A DNA stretch of 64,000 bases from an uncultured bacterium (lineage in GTDB: Bacteria > Cyanobacteriota > Vampirovibrionia > Gastranaerophilales > Gastranaerophilaceae): contig CABQAQ010000001.1 in NCBI GenBank assembly GCA_902462155.1, positions 1 to 64,000 on the forward strand. The letters are read 5' to 3'. Each line of letters opens with the position of its first letter. Within the stretch, counting starts at the first letter, position 1. Under the pieces are notes generated by a model. The model was not told the DNA's origin. It ran no database searches and saw only the letters and a list, made by a program, of their open reading frames with translations. This document shows positions 53,211-63,100 of this stretch, one piece after another. Position numbers and translations under genes: made by a program.

Positions 53211-54554
53211 ATGAGTAAATTAAAATTTTTAATAAGTGTCTATACAGCTAAGATAACTTCTTGTGTTTTAAAATTATTAACAAAATCCGCAGGAACGTCT
53301 TTACCGGGCTTATTAGCTTTAAAATTGGATAAAGATATTTTAAATGAGTTTCAAAATCAAGTAAAAAAAAATATTATTACAGTAACAGGAACAAATGGAA
53401 AAACTACTGTAAGTAATCTGGTGACAGCTATTTTAGAAGCTGATAATAATATTATTTTTAATAATCATCAAGGTGCAAACATGTTGTCGGGTATTACGTC
53501 TGCTTTAGCATGTAATTTTTCTTTTTCTAAAAAAGCTGATTATTTTGTTCTAGAATCCGATGAAGCTTATTTAAGCAAACTATATGACCATTTAAAAGCA
53601 GATTATTTAATAGTTACAAATTTATTTCGGGATCAACTGGATAGATATGGTGAACTAGATTCTACTTTTAAAAAAATAAATAAAGCAATAGATAAGAATT
53701 CAAAATTAAAAATATTGCTAAATGCTGATGATCCAAACGTAGCTAAATTAGCTGCAAATAATGAACAAATTTTTTATGGTTTCGAAGATATAGAAGTGTG
53801 TTATGATGATAAAAATCTACAAAGTCCAAAAGAAGCTATAAATTGTTTTTGTGGCGAAGAATTTTCTTATGAAAAAGTATTTTACTCTCATTTAGGTATT
53901 TATTACTGCAATAATTGTAAAGCAAAACGTCCTTTATTAAAATATATAGCTAAGGCTAAGATATTTAAAGATTATATTGAAATTTTTGTTAATGGAATGA
54001 AATTTAAATCATATTTAAGTGGAATTTATAATGCGTATAATCTTTTAAGTGCAATATCTTTAGGATTGGAACTTAATATAGATCCTCTAAAGATTCAATT
54101 AGCTTTAGATAATTTTAAGACAGTATTTGGAAGATGTGAAAAAATTAAGATAAAAAATAAAGAAGTGATCGTGCAATTGATAAAGAATCCTGTTGGAGCT
54201 ATTGAAGTTTTTCGCACTGTAAATATAGATAATAAAAATAAGTTATTAATAATTTTAAATGATAATTATGCCGATGGAAGAGATGTATCTTGGATATGGG
54301 ATATTAATTTTGCCAGTTTAAAAGGATATAAAAATAAGATTTTTGTATCAGGTTTAAGAGCCTATGATTTAGCGGTAAGACTAAAATATGCTGGAATTGA
54401 TGAAAAAAATATTATAGTAGTTAAAAATATAAAAAAAGCTTTAGATGAAATATTAAATATTCCTGATAAAGACTTTGAAAAATTATTTATATTTCCTACA
54501 TATACTGCTTTAATGGAACTTGAACCTATTTTAGATAAATTAAAAAAGTCATAA
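53211..54554 (+). CDS. murT: Lipid II isoglutaminyl synthase subunit MurT-like
   Basis: 447 residues of the Mur ligase type. ATP-binding GTNGKTTVSNL is at 60-70. It carries the MurT zinc-ribbon insert with cysteines 212, 214, 233 and 236; the first pair is C-x-C here rather than the usual C-x2-C. The C-terminal part (NPVGAIEVFRTV, NDNYADGRDVSWIWD) matches the DUF1727 tail of MurT. MurT works with the glutaminase GatD to amidate peptidoglycan Glu at position 2. No gatD lies within the window on either side, although the two genes are normally adjacent. A terminator overlaps its stop codon. Confidence 0.88.
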   Translation: MSKLKFLISVYTAKITSCVLKLLTKSAGTSLPGLLALKLDKDILNEFQNQVKKNIITVTGTNGKTTVSNLVTAILEADNNIIFNNHQGANMLSGITSALACNFSFSKKADYFVLESDEAYLSKLYDHLKADYLIVTNLFRDQLDRYGELDSTFKKINKAIDKNSKLKILLNADDPNVAKLAANNEQIFYGFEDIEVCYDDKNLQSPKEAINCFCGEEFSYEKVFYSHLGIYYCNNCKAKRPLLKYIAKAKIFKDYIEIFVNGMKFKSYLSGIYNAYNLLSAISLGLELNIDPLKIQLALDNFKTVFGRCEKIKIKNKEVIVQLIKNPVGAIEVFRTVNIDNKNKLLIILNDNYADGRDVSWIWDINFASLKGYKNKIFVSGLRAYDLAVRLKYAGIDEKNIIVVKNIKKALDEILNIPDKDFEKLFIFPTYTALMELEPILDKLKKS

Positions 54555-54580
54555 AGCTTTTTATTTTTTATGACTTTTTA
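54543..54580. terminator. Bidirectional terminator overlapping the murT stop
   Basis: AAAAAGTCATAAA (54543-54555) pairs with TTTATGACTTTTT (54567-54579), a 13-bp stem that includes the murT stop codon, followed by Ts. It also suits the end of the convergent GGDEF gene. Confidence 0.75.
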
Positions 54581-54618
54581 ATAAAATTAAAGTTTATGAT
54601 TATAAAAAACTAAATAAA

Positions 54619-56211
54619 TTATTTAACTTTAATACAATTAGTAGTTCTAAATCCGTAAATACAGTCACGTCCATTTTTTTTAGCCGTATATAAGGCTATA
54701 TCAGCACAATTAATTAGATCTTTTGCATTATTAGCATGTAAAGGAAACTCTGAGATTCCTATACTAACAGAAGTTGTAACAAACTCCCCATTATCTAGTT
54801 CTAACTTTATATTTTTAATATTGGATCTTAATCTTTCAGCAATAATATTTGCTTCTTTACTATAAGTTTCAGGCAAGATAATAGCAAATTCTTCACCACC
54901 GTATCTTGCAGGTATATCAATTTTTCTTATCGTTTGCGAAATTACATTGGCTATTTCTCTTAAGATTTGATCACCAACTAAATGACCATAATTATCATTT
55001 ATTGACTTGAAAAAATCAATATCTAACATAAGTAAAGAAAGAGGATGATTATATCTTAAAGAACGACGCATCTCATTTTCAAGTAATGTGTAAAAATGTC
55101 TGTATATGTATAACTTTGTTAAACCATCTTTAGTTGCAAGTTCATATAATTTTGCATTATCAATAGCTATGGCAGCTTGATTAGCTAAAGCTTCCATAAA
55201 TTCTAAATCTTGTTGATTAAAGATTTTATTATTACACTTATTGGCAATATTAATAACTCCAATAGCCTCACCTTTTGCAATTAAAGGCACGCAAAGTAAT
55301 GAAGACGGATCATTTTTTGATTCTGCTTTTACAAATCTAGGATCATTTTGCCCTAAATTAGTTATAATAGGTGATTTTGTAAGGAAAACAGATCCGGCAA
55401 TACCTTCACCTGTTTTAAATTTTGCACATTCTACTATTCCATTATTTATATCACTTTCAATCTGTTTATCTTTAAGTCCATATACGACCTTAACCTGTAA
55501 AGTATTATCAGCAAAATCATATAGCATTAAAGAGCCCCGTTCAGCTTCTGTTGTTTCAATAGCTTTATCTAAAATAACTTTTAAAAGTCGTTTTAGATCG
55601 TCTATAAAGTTTACCGCTTGAGAAATGTTGTATAAGATAGACATGTTATGTAAAGCTTTATTTAGATTCTGTAATTGTTCTTGCTCGCTTTTCTTTTTAT
55701 TTAGCTTGATGAACAAAGGTTCTACATATGTTAATATTCGCTTTAAAAAATTAATTTCGGATTCATTTAATAATTTGTTATTATCTTTAAATCCTATAAA
55801 ACAGATACAGAAAATTTGATTATTTTCTGTAAAAGCAAAAGAATAAGGTGCATCAAGTTGTTCTAATTGATATTTATTCCATATATTTGGATAAATAGGC
55901 GTTTTATCAGAGTTTAATACTTGAACAAGACTATTTTGAGCAAAAATGGATGTAAGTTCTGAATCATTAATACTAAAAACAACAGTGTCTTTTATCCCAG
56001 AATTTCTATTAAAAGGTAAATAAAAAGATTGGTTATTTTTTAAGAAAAAGAAACAATTTTGTATATTTAAATTAGCATAAATAAATTTTGTAACATTTGA
56101 AATTAAATCATAAAGAGTAAATGATTGGTTTGCAATTAAACTTAGTTCGAAAAGACTGTTAAGTTCAAGAAAATTATTTTGTAAATTTTTTATTTTATCT
56201 GTAATATCCAC
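54619..56211 (-). CDS. Diguanylate cyclase with GAF domains
   Basis: 530 residues. Two GAF-type sensor domains: about 10-165 (weak) and about 185-355 (clear, ending NQAAIAIDNAKLYELATKDG). The GGDEF domain (about 360-522) reads LMLDIDFFKSINDNYGHLVG and RYGGEEFAIILPET; the active-site GGEEF is intact. It should make cyclic-di-GMP, and with the HD-GYP protein at 33223 would be an opposing pair. No membrane segment, so a cytoplasmic ligand is sensed. The ligand is unknown. Confidence 0.93.
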   Translation of the reverse strand: MDITDKIKNLQNNFLELNSLFELSLIANQSFTLYDLISNVTKFIYANLNIQNCFFFLKNNQSFYLPFNRNSGIKDTVVFSINDSELTSIFAQNSLVQVLNSDKTPIYPNIWNKYQLEQLDAPYSFAFTENNQIFCICFIGFKDNNKLLNESEINFLKRILTYVEPLFIKLNKKKSEQEQLQNLNKALHNMSILYNISQAVNFIDDLKRLLKVILDKAIETTEAERGSLMLYDFADNTLQVKVVYGLKDKQIESDINNGIVECAKFKTGEGIAGSVFLTKSPIITNLGQNDPRFVKAESKNDPSSLLCVPLIAKGEAIGVINIANKCNNKIFNQQDLEFMEALANQAAIAIDNAKLYELATKDGLTKLYIYRHFYTLLENEMRRSLRYNHPLSLLMLDIDFFKSINDNYGHLVGDQILREIANVISQTIRKIDIPARYGGEEFAIILPETYSKEANIIAERLRSNIKNIKLELDNGEFVTTSVSIGISEFPLHANNAKDLINCADIALYTAKKNGRDCIYGFRTTNCIKVK

Positions 56212-56493
56212 TTTTTAAACCTTAATATCTATTTTAAATTATAATATCACTTTATAATTTTATCAAAATCATTAATTTGTAGCATTTTTATTTTATTTTA
56301 TATAAAAATTTTTGTGAGTATAAAATTAAGGCTAATAATAAAATAAATTTCTATCAATCTTAATAATATTATCTTAACAAATTTTTAAAGAATTTAGTAA
56401 TTGTAAACTAATTAATAAATCTTAATAATCGAATGTACGAAAAATTTTTTTCTAATATCATAAAAATGTAATAAATTTAAGGATAGTAAAAAT

Positions 56494-57135
56494 ATGGGAA
56501 ATTTAGGTATTTTAGAAAAATTATTACCACCAAAAAATAAGGTATTTTATGATTGTTTTGATAAGGCGGCTTTAAATTGTAATCAAACAGCTAAATTGTT
56601 TGAGAAAGTATTAGAAAATGGTATAAGTGAAGATATAATAGTAGAAGCTAGAGCATTAAAACATCAGAGTAATAACTATGAAAGGGAGATAATATTAAAG
56701 TTAAACAGTACATTTGTGACCCCAATAGATAGAGAGGATATTCAAGTATTAGCATCAATGCTGAATAAAATAACAAAGAAGATAATACAAGCATTAATGA
56801 ATCTTAATATATTTCGTTTAGAAAGTTATTCAAATGAGATGATTCAACAATCAAAAGCTTTAGTAATGGCAACAAATGAGTTGATATGTAGTGTTAGTTT
56901 ATTGAGGACTATAGCAAAAATAAAAGAGATAACGGAGTCGCATTCAAAGATGAAAGAAATTGAAGTATATGGAGATGAAATATTATATAGAGCAATGGAT
57001 GCTTTATTTAATGGAGAATTTAAATCATTAGATGTTCTAAAGATGAAGGATATATATAAAGATATAGAAAGTGCATTAGATAAATGTTTTAGCGTTTCTG
57101 ATGAAATATTAAATATCGCACTAAAAAATAATTAG
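56494..57135 (+). CDS. PhoU/DUF47-type phosphate transport accessory protein
   Basis: 213 residues, all helical. The pattern NYEREIILKLNSTFVTPIDR, followed by EDIQVLASMLNKITKKIIQA, is the DUF47/YkaA signature with the conserved T-P-I-D/R-E-D. These proteins accompany PiT phosphate transporters and bind metal through acidic residues. It lies 18 bases before the PiT gene in the same direction, so a two-gene operon is clear. A 12-base direct repeat (AATCTTAATAAT) occurs twice in the 283-base upstream gap. Confidence 0.9.
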   Translation: MGNLGILEKLLPPKNKVFYDCFDKAALNCNQTAKLFEKVLENGISEDIIVEARALKHQSNNYEREIILKLNSTFVTPIDREDIQVLASMLNKITKKIIQALMNLNIFRLESYSNEMIQQSKALVMATNELICSVSLLRTIAKIKEITESHSKMKEIEVYGDEILYRAMDALFNGEFKSLDVLKMKDIYKDIESALDKCFSVSDEILNIALKNN

Positions 57136-57153
57136 AAATGGGAATAAAGAGTT

Positions 57154-58239
57154 ATGGAAGTTGCAATTATCTTATTAGCATTAGTGTTAGTAATAGCATT
57201 AATATTCGAGTATATAAATGGATTTCACGATAGTGCAAATGCAATAGCAATGGTGGTATCAACAAAGGCATTAAGTGCACGGAGTGCTATATTATATGCT
57301 GCATTTTTAAATTTTTTAGGTGCATTTTTTGGAACCCATGTTGCAAAAACAATAGGAGCAGGTATAGTCGCAAGTGAATCAGTAACGCAACTTGTAATAT
57401 TATCGGCTTTGATGGGAGCAATAATATGGGGACTTTTAACTTGGTTGCTTGGATTACCATCGAGTTCTTCACACGCATTAATAGGTGGTCTTATCGGGGC
57501 AGCTTTATCTCATTCTCTTATCTCTCTTGATAAAATTCAACCTTTAATTGTTAAAATTCCTCCATTTAGTTTTGAACACGAGGCTCTAAGTGTTATAAAT
57601 ATGGAAAATTTAATGGATAAAGTTTTAATTCCTATGTTTATATCTCCAGTCTTAGGCTTTGTTGTAGGATTTTTAGTCATTTATCTTTTAATAAGATTAT
57701 TATATAAGACAAGACCAGAAGTATTAAATAAGATATTTAGAAGATTACAGCTCGTATCTTCAGGTTTTTTAGCTTTTAGTCACGGTTCTAATGATGCCCA
57801 AAAAACTATGGGGATAATGACTTTAGCACTAATTACATTTGGTTTTTTAGATAAAGGGGATTTTGAAATCCCTGTATGGATTATTATAATATGTGCATTT
57901 ATGATGGCAATAGGTACAATGACAGGTGGTTGGAAAATAATAAGGACCATGAGTTCTAAAGTTATTAAAATCAAGCCGATTCACGGATTCTCGGTGGAAA
58001 TGGCAGCTTCTGGTGTAATATTAACAGCCTCTCATTTTGGTATTCCTGTAAGTACAACACATATTATTTCGACAGCTATTATGGGGGTGGGAAGTATGAC
58101 AAAAGTCTCTGCCGTAAAGTGGGGAATCGTAAAGAATATAATTTTAGCTTGGATTCTTACAATCCCTATGTGCATGATAGTTTCAGGTGGCATATATTAC
58201 TTATTATCAAAAACTCCTTTAGGATCAGTAGTTGGATAA
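57154..58239 (+). CDS. Inorganic phosphate transporter, PiT family
   Basis: 361 residues with about ten membrane segments. The duplicated family motif appears as GFHDSANAIAMVVSTKALS near residues 23-42 and as SHGSNDAQKTMGIMTLAL near 209-226. LPSSSSHALIGGLIG and GIPVSTTHIISTAIMG are the other paired signatures. It imports phosphate (as metal phosphate) with protons or sodium. Complete and with no sign of decay. The gene pair probably gives the low-affinity uptake route. Confidence 0.95.
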   Translation: MEVAIILLALVLVIALIFEYINGFHDSANAIAMVVSTKALSARSAILYAAFLNFLGAFFGTHVAKTIGAGIVASESVTQLVILSALMGAIIWGLLTWLLGLPSSSSHALIGGLIGAALSHSLISLDKIQPLIVKIPPFSFEHEALSVINMENLMDKVLIPMFISPVLGFVVGFLVIYLLIRLLYKTRPEVLNKIFRRLQLVSSGFLAFSHGSNDAQKTMGIMTLALITFGFLDKGDFEIPVWIIIICAFMMAIGTMTGGWKIIRTMSSKVIKIKPIHGFSVEMAASGVILTASHFGIPVSTTHIISTAIMGVGSMTKVSAVKWGIVKNIILAWILTIPMCMIVSGGIYYLLSKTPLGSVVG

Positions 58240-58268
58240 ATCAAAAAAATTTTTTAATATGAATAAGA

Positions 58269-58310
58269 AAACAAAAAAGCTAATTATTTTTTAAATTAGC
58301 TTTTTTGTTT
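58269..58310. terminator. Bidirectional terminator between PiT and DUF2229 genes
   Basis: AAACAAAAAAGCTAATT and AATTAGCTTTTTTGTTT form a perfect 17-bp stem around an 8-base loop. It lies between two convergent genes. Confidence 0.85.
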
Positions 58311-58315
58311 AAAAT

Positions 58316-59446
58316 TTATTTATTATATTGAAGTTGCTTTTTACGTTTTTTTCGTCGCATTAAATCAACAAAAGCTTCAAGTCGAGTAATATACCCTGCT
58401 TTACCGGTTTGTTCATCCATAATAAGTGATAAAATAGGTATATCAATATTCTCTCTCATAGAAGGGAATATATTTTGTGACATAATTTCTGGCATACAAG
58501 TAAATGGACTAATATGTATAATACCATCTTTACCTTGTTTTTCAGCATAGGCAACATCACTTACAGATTCTAAAGCATCTCCACCAATATCACGTTTTAA
58601 GTAAGGTTTTGCTAATCTAAAAGCACGTTCTAAATGAGTTTCGCCTTTTTTTAAAAATTTAGGAATAATAGCATCTTTTAAAAAACTCGATACAGTAAGA
58701 GATCTACGAGTCTGAACTCCCATTTTCCCAAGTTCTTTTTCTATATTCTGATTAGAAAAATAATCAAGAACAAGGAAAATTTCTCCTGTAATATCAACGT
58801 GTAAAATATCACGATTAAGGTCAATAGGTGTTTGGCGAATAAGTTCAGTAGCTTTCTTCTGTGCATCTTTTAAAGAACGTATAGAATTAACCTCATAAAT
58901 TAAATTAACAGCTCTTTTGAATGCTTTCTCAGCTGTACCTGGTTTAATTTCTCTGGCTCTATAAAAAGATAAAGTCTGTTCTAACTTGTCGAGTATGAAA
59001 ACTTTTCTTAATGCAATATAAATAGCACTTAGAATTGTAATAGGATTTTTTATACCGGTAAGTTCATTTAAGAAACGGTACATACCTTTTATACCATCAT
59101 AGAGTTCTAGCTCTATATAATTAGATTCATAACCTAATTCTTTTAAAGTATTTTTAATACTTTTACCATATTCACCAAGCCTACATATCCCTGGGGAGCT
59201 AATCATTGCTACATAATCAGTCCCACCCTCAATAGCTTCAATAAAATTACCTAGAATTAATTTATAAGGTAAGCATATTGATTCAGGTGAATTTTTTGTA
59301 CCTAATGATAAAGTTTTTTTACTGGTATAAGGCGGAATAAATGGTTCAATTCCCATTTTCTTTAGAGCTGATGCCCAAGCAATATAAATTGTTCCCATAT
59401 GTGGAAACGCTACTTTTATCTGTTTTTTTTCTTTTTTTATTTTCAT
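58316..59446 (-). CDS. DUF2229 protein related to acyl-CoA dehydratase activases
   Basis: 376 residues. It contains the DUF2229 region found in the large bacterial HgdC/BcrAD-type activases: VAFPHMGTIYIAWASALKKM, GTKNSPESICLPYKLILGNF with conserved Cys, and DYVAMISSPGICRLGEY with a second Cys. HISPFTCMPEIM near the end adds a third. The ATPase half with the ASKHA fold is absent, so this is a stand-alone DUF2229 protein. The Cys residues may hold an Fe-S cluster (inference). No dehydratase subunit is next to it. Function is not established. Confidence 0.75.
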   Translation of the reverse strand: MKIKKEKKQIKVAFPHMGTIYIAWASALKKMGIEPFIPPYTSKKTLSLGTKNSPESICLPYKLILGNFIEAIEGGTDYVAMISSPGICRLGEYGKSIKNTLKELGYESNYIELELYDGIKGMYRFLNELTGIKNPITILSAIYIALRKVFILDKLEQTLSFYRAREIKPGTAEKAFKRAVNLIYEVNSIRSLKDAQKKATELIRQTPIDLNRDILHVDITGEIFLVLDYFSNQNIEKELGKMGVQTRRSLTVSSFLKDAIIPKFLKKGETHLERAFRLAKPYLKRDIGGDALESVSDVAYAEKQGKDGIIHISPFTCMPEIMSQNIFPSMRENIDIPILSLIMDEQTGKAGYITRLEAFVDLMRRKKRKKQLQYNK

Positions 59447-59552
59447 AATTATTTATTTTCTTATATCAATAGTTAATTTAAATACAATATTAATTTACCA
59501 TAAATTTAATAAAAATGTTATAGACTTAATCTGTAATTTAATAAAAATAAAT

Positions 59553-59591
59553 AAAAAAAGGAACTACACATTAATGTACATTCCCTTTTTT
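59553..59591 (-). terminator. Terminator after the secreted 155-residue gene
   Basis: AAAAAAAGGAA and TTCCCTTTTTTT pair with one bulge, enclosing an inner ACATTAATGT palindrome. The T tract faces the minus-strand direction. Confidence 0.6.
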
Positions 59592-59615
59592 AGAATTTAA
59601 GTAATTAAATAAAAA

Positions 59616-60083
59616 TTATTTTGCATACTTTAAGAATTTCTGAACTTTAGTGTTCATAGATTCTTCAATAATTTTCCAATTTCCATTTCCATCTTTTTTA
59701 ACTATGAAATAAACAGGTAACCTATATGATTCTCCGCTAGGTTGCCTTAGGCCTGTGACTTTATATCCATTGTTTACTTCTATCACCTTTAAGTTTGTAT
59801 AGGTATTTTTATAATTAGTCATTTTAGCTCCAACAGCACCTAATTTTATCTGTTTCATATACTCATCAGTATCAGTAACAACCTTAGCTGTTGTACCATC
59901 TTTTTTTTCAACTATTCGAATAATTTTAGCATTTGAATCATAAAAAGAAGGTAATTTACTACTATAATTATTTGCCGCATTAATATAACTTTTGATAAAT
60001 TCTAAAGCAGATTGTGAGCTATCAGCAGCAAAGACTAAAAGACCCATAAATAAAAATACAAATGAAATAAATATTTTTTTCAT
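59616..60083 (-). CDS. Secreted protein, possible NTF2/SnoaL-like fold
   Basis: 155 residues. A signal peptide covers about 1-19 (MKKIFISFVFLFMGLLVFAA). The mature part has SALEFIKSYINAANNYSSKL, a helix typical of NTF2-like folds, then strands alternating with DGTTAKVV and YKVTGLRQPSGESYRLPVYF, and ends in GNGNWKIIEESMNTK. That order of helices and a curved sheet resembles NTF2-like proteins with an internal pocket, but no catalytic residue is evident. It is exported to the periplasm or outside. It is read just downstream of rpoC2, with a terminator between them. Confidence 0.65.
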   Translation of the reverse strand: MKKIFISFVFLFMGLLVFAADSSQSALEFIKSYINAANNYSSKLPSFYDSNAKIIRIVEKKDGTTAKVVTDTDEYMKQIKLGAVGAKMTNYKNTYTNLKVIEVNNGYKVTGLRQPSGESYRLPVYFIVKKDGNGNWKIIEESMNTKVQKFLKYAK

Positions 60084-60110
60084 AACAAATTCACTCCTAT
60101 ATAAATTAAA

Positions 60111-60149
60111 AATAAGATGGTATAAACATATTGATTATACCATCTTATT
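60111..60149 (-). terminator. Terminator of the rpoC2 transcript
   Basis: AATAAGATGGTATAA (60111-60125) and TTATACCATCTTATT (60135-60149) form a perfect 15-bp stem with a 9-base loop. On the minus strand it directly follows rpoC2 by 14 bases and is trailed by TTTTTAATTT. Confidence 0.88.
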
Positions 60150-60163
60150 CAAAAAATTAAATC

Positions 60164-63100
60164 CTACTCAATTGTAAAATCAGGAGTACCAAACATACCT
60201 TCAATTTCTTCAAGAATAGCAGAAGGCTTTCTTGCATTATTTTTAGCCGCAGCCCTTCTTAAAGCTTCTTTGTCTTTTTCTTCACTAGCATTAGTTAAGT
60301 GATGAAAACCTGTACCTGCAGGAATTAATCTACCTATAATTACATTTTCTTTTAAACCACGAAGAAGATCTTTCTTACCTTCTACAGCAGCTTCTGTAAG
60401 AATACGGGTAGTTTCTTGGAATGAAGCAGCCGAAATAAAGCTTTCGGTATTCAAACTGGCTTTAGTAATACCTAATAACACTGGTTCATAAGTTGCCAAT
60501 TGACCACCTAGTTCTTGAGTTATTTTATTTTGTGCTTCTACAAACTGTATTTCTATTAACTCACCTGGTAATAACTTAGTATCTCCGGCATCAAGAACTT
60601 TAACTTTTTTAGTCATCTGTCTTACAATGATTTCCACGTGTTTATCGGCAATTTCTACACCTTGTGATCTGTATACTCTCTGTACTTCATCCACTAAGTA
60701 CTGTTGAGCTATTTCAACTCCATTTAACCTGATGACATCGTGAGGATTTAAAGGTCCACTTGTTAAAGGTTGGCCCTTTTTAATTTGTTGATGATTTGAA
60801 ACTATTATATTTGAATCAATAGGATACTTAATCTCGTGTCTACCATTTTCTGTTACTAAGAATAAATGTGTAATTTCATCTTCTACTTCAAGTTCAACCG
60901 TACCATCATATTCCGCTAAAATAGCAGATTCTTTTGGTTTTCTACCTTCAAGCAACTCTTCTACCCTTGGTAAACCTTGTACAATATCTCCAGTTTTTTG
61001 TCTTTCAAAAACTAATGTTGCAATCATATCACCACGTAATACCAATGCTCCATTACCAACTTGTAGCATAGTTGCCGGACTTATTAGATATGGTCGACCA
61101 TTTCTAACTTTTATAAATCCATCTTCTATTGCAACGACTTTACCTGAAATAGGTGTCTTATCTCCGTTTGTTGAAATTTCACTATCCATACGTATAAAAT
61201 CATTTTCTTTTACATTTAATGATCCGGTATATGGTATTTTATTTTCATATTTTTCTGAAATAAGTAATAAACGTCTAAGATCATTATTATTATTGATACT
61301 AGCTTTTGCATCATCTACTGCCAATACTTGTATTTTTGCAACTGGAGTCTTTGATTCGATTACTTCGCCATCTTGTACTAATAATTCGGTTTGTAATGAG
61401 TCTTGCAAGTTTGATACACCTTCTAGTTCTCTTCTTACTATTAAGGTTTCAAGTACAACGATTTTTAAATTAGAACTCTTATCTAATTCAACCATACCTT
61501 TTAAATGACTTAAATAACCACCCATTTGTAAAACTAAACTTGTTCTGGTTAAAGTTGCACCATCTAGATTCCTTACTCTTGCCCCATCTTTATATTGCAA
61601 TTGTGTAACCGGTACTATATCAATAGATTCATCAGTTGATACAAATTGAATAGATACATCTTTTGGTTCAATCATAAATGTTTTTATTGGTCTGATTAAA
61701 ATCTGTATTGGTTTGTTAGATATAGAGTCTTCTTCTAAACCTAAATCTAACTCTTCATCAAGATCATCTATTGTAATTTCATCTTCTGATTCCACTACAG
61801 TAACTATAGAAGTTTCTTTTACTGTTATTCCTGGTGCTACTTCTGTTCCTTCAGGTACAACTTCGTTCTCTTCTACTTTTAGATCCCCTAGATTTTTTAA
61901 AGTATGTATCTCTCCTGGTCGTACTGTAACTTCATGAATTATATCATTATATTCTTTAAAGCTTACAATACCATCTATATGGGTATAAAGATCTTTAATT
62001 ATCTCTGTACCGGCTGTTACAAAAGTCCCTGATTCAACCATTTTTAATGAAGAATCTTTATTTAATTGATATATCTCTTCAGGTATAAATATTAGTTCAC
62101 CAGATTTTGTAATTATTTGATTCTCATCAACTTCTACACCATTATATCTTATCTCACCACTTGAATTAACCGAACATTCATCACTGATTAACTCAGCTAT
62201 AATCATTCCATTTTCAACAGTAGTATCTATTGGGGATTTAACTATATACTTTTCATTATGTTCTACAACATTCCAGATCTGTTCCTTTTTTGTAGACTCA
62301 AATATAGCATTACTAGGTGTAATAGAGGCAATAACAATCGTAAGCTCTTTACCCTGTACTATTTTCTTTATTTGTTTACCTTCAAACTCAACATCTTCTA
62401 TTACAAGGTTATTGCCAAGTCTTACTTCTCCACCGTGTTCTGATACGATGTGAGTTTCAGCTAACTTTTGACCTTTTGTAATATCTTGACCATTCTCTAC
62501 TAAAATTTTTGATCCGCTAGGAAGGTTATATACATCTCCTCCAAGAACCCAAATAATACCACTTTTATTCGCTGTTCTTGAAATATTACCTTGACGATCT
62601 TTTTTCTCATCTGCTACGAAATCTTCAAAAATAATTTCTCCACTTAAATCGGTTGTAATATCTTTTGTAGCTTTTTCTGTAAGTCTGCTACCATCACCTT
62701 GGGTCTGTGGCTCAAATTCAGCAAGTAATTGATCTTTTTTTACTATGTCTCCTTGTTGAATAAATATTTTTGCATTAGCCGGTACGTGATATTTCTCTAT
62801 ACCATTAGCTGTTTTTATTTCTATATCAGATTCGTGAATAGATACTTTTACCACATCACCATGACGTGTTCTTAACTCTTTTAATAAGATTTTAGAAACA
62901 ATTTCACCATCATGTAAAGCATTAATATGCCTCATAGCTCCAGAACCTTTAAATACACCACCTGTATGGAATGTTCTCATTGTTAACTGCGTACCAGGTT
63001 CACCAATTGATTGGGCTGCTATAATACCTATAGATTCACCAATATCAACTAGTTTTTGTGTTGTCATTGCCCATCCGTAACATTTCTGACAAATTCCATA

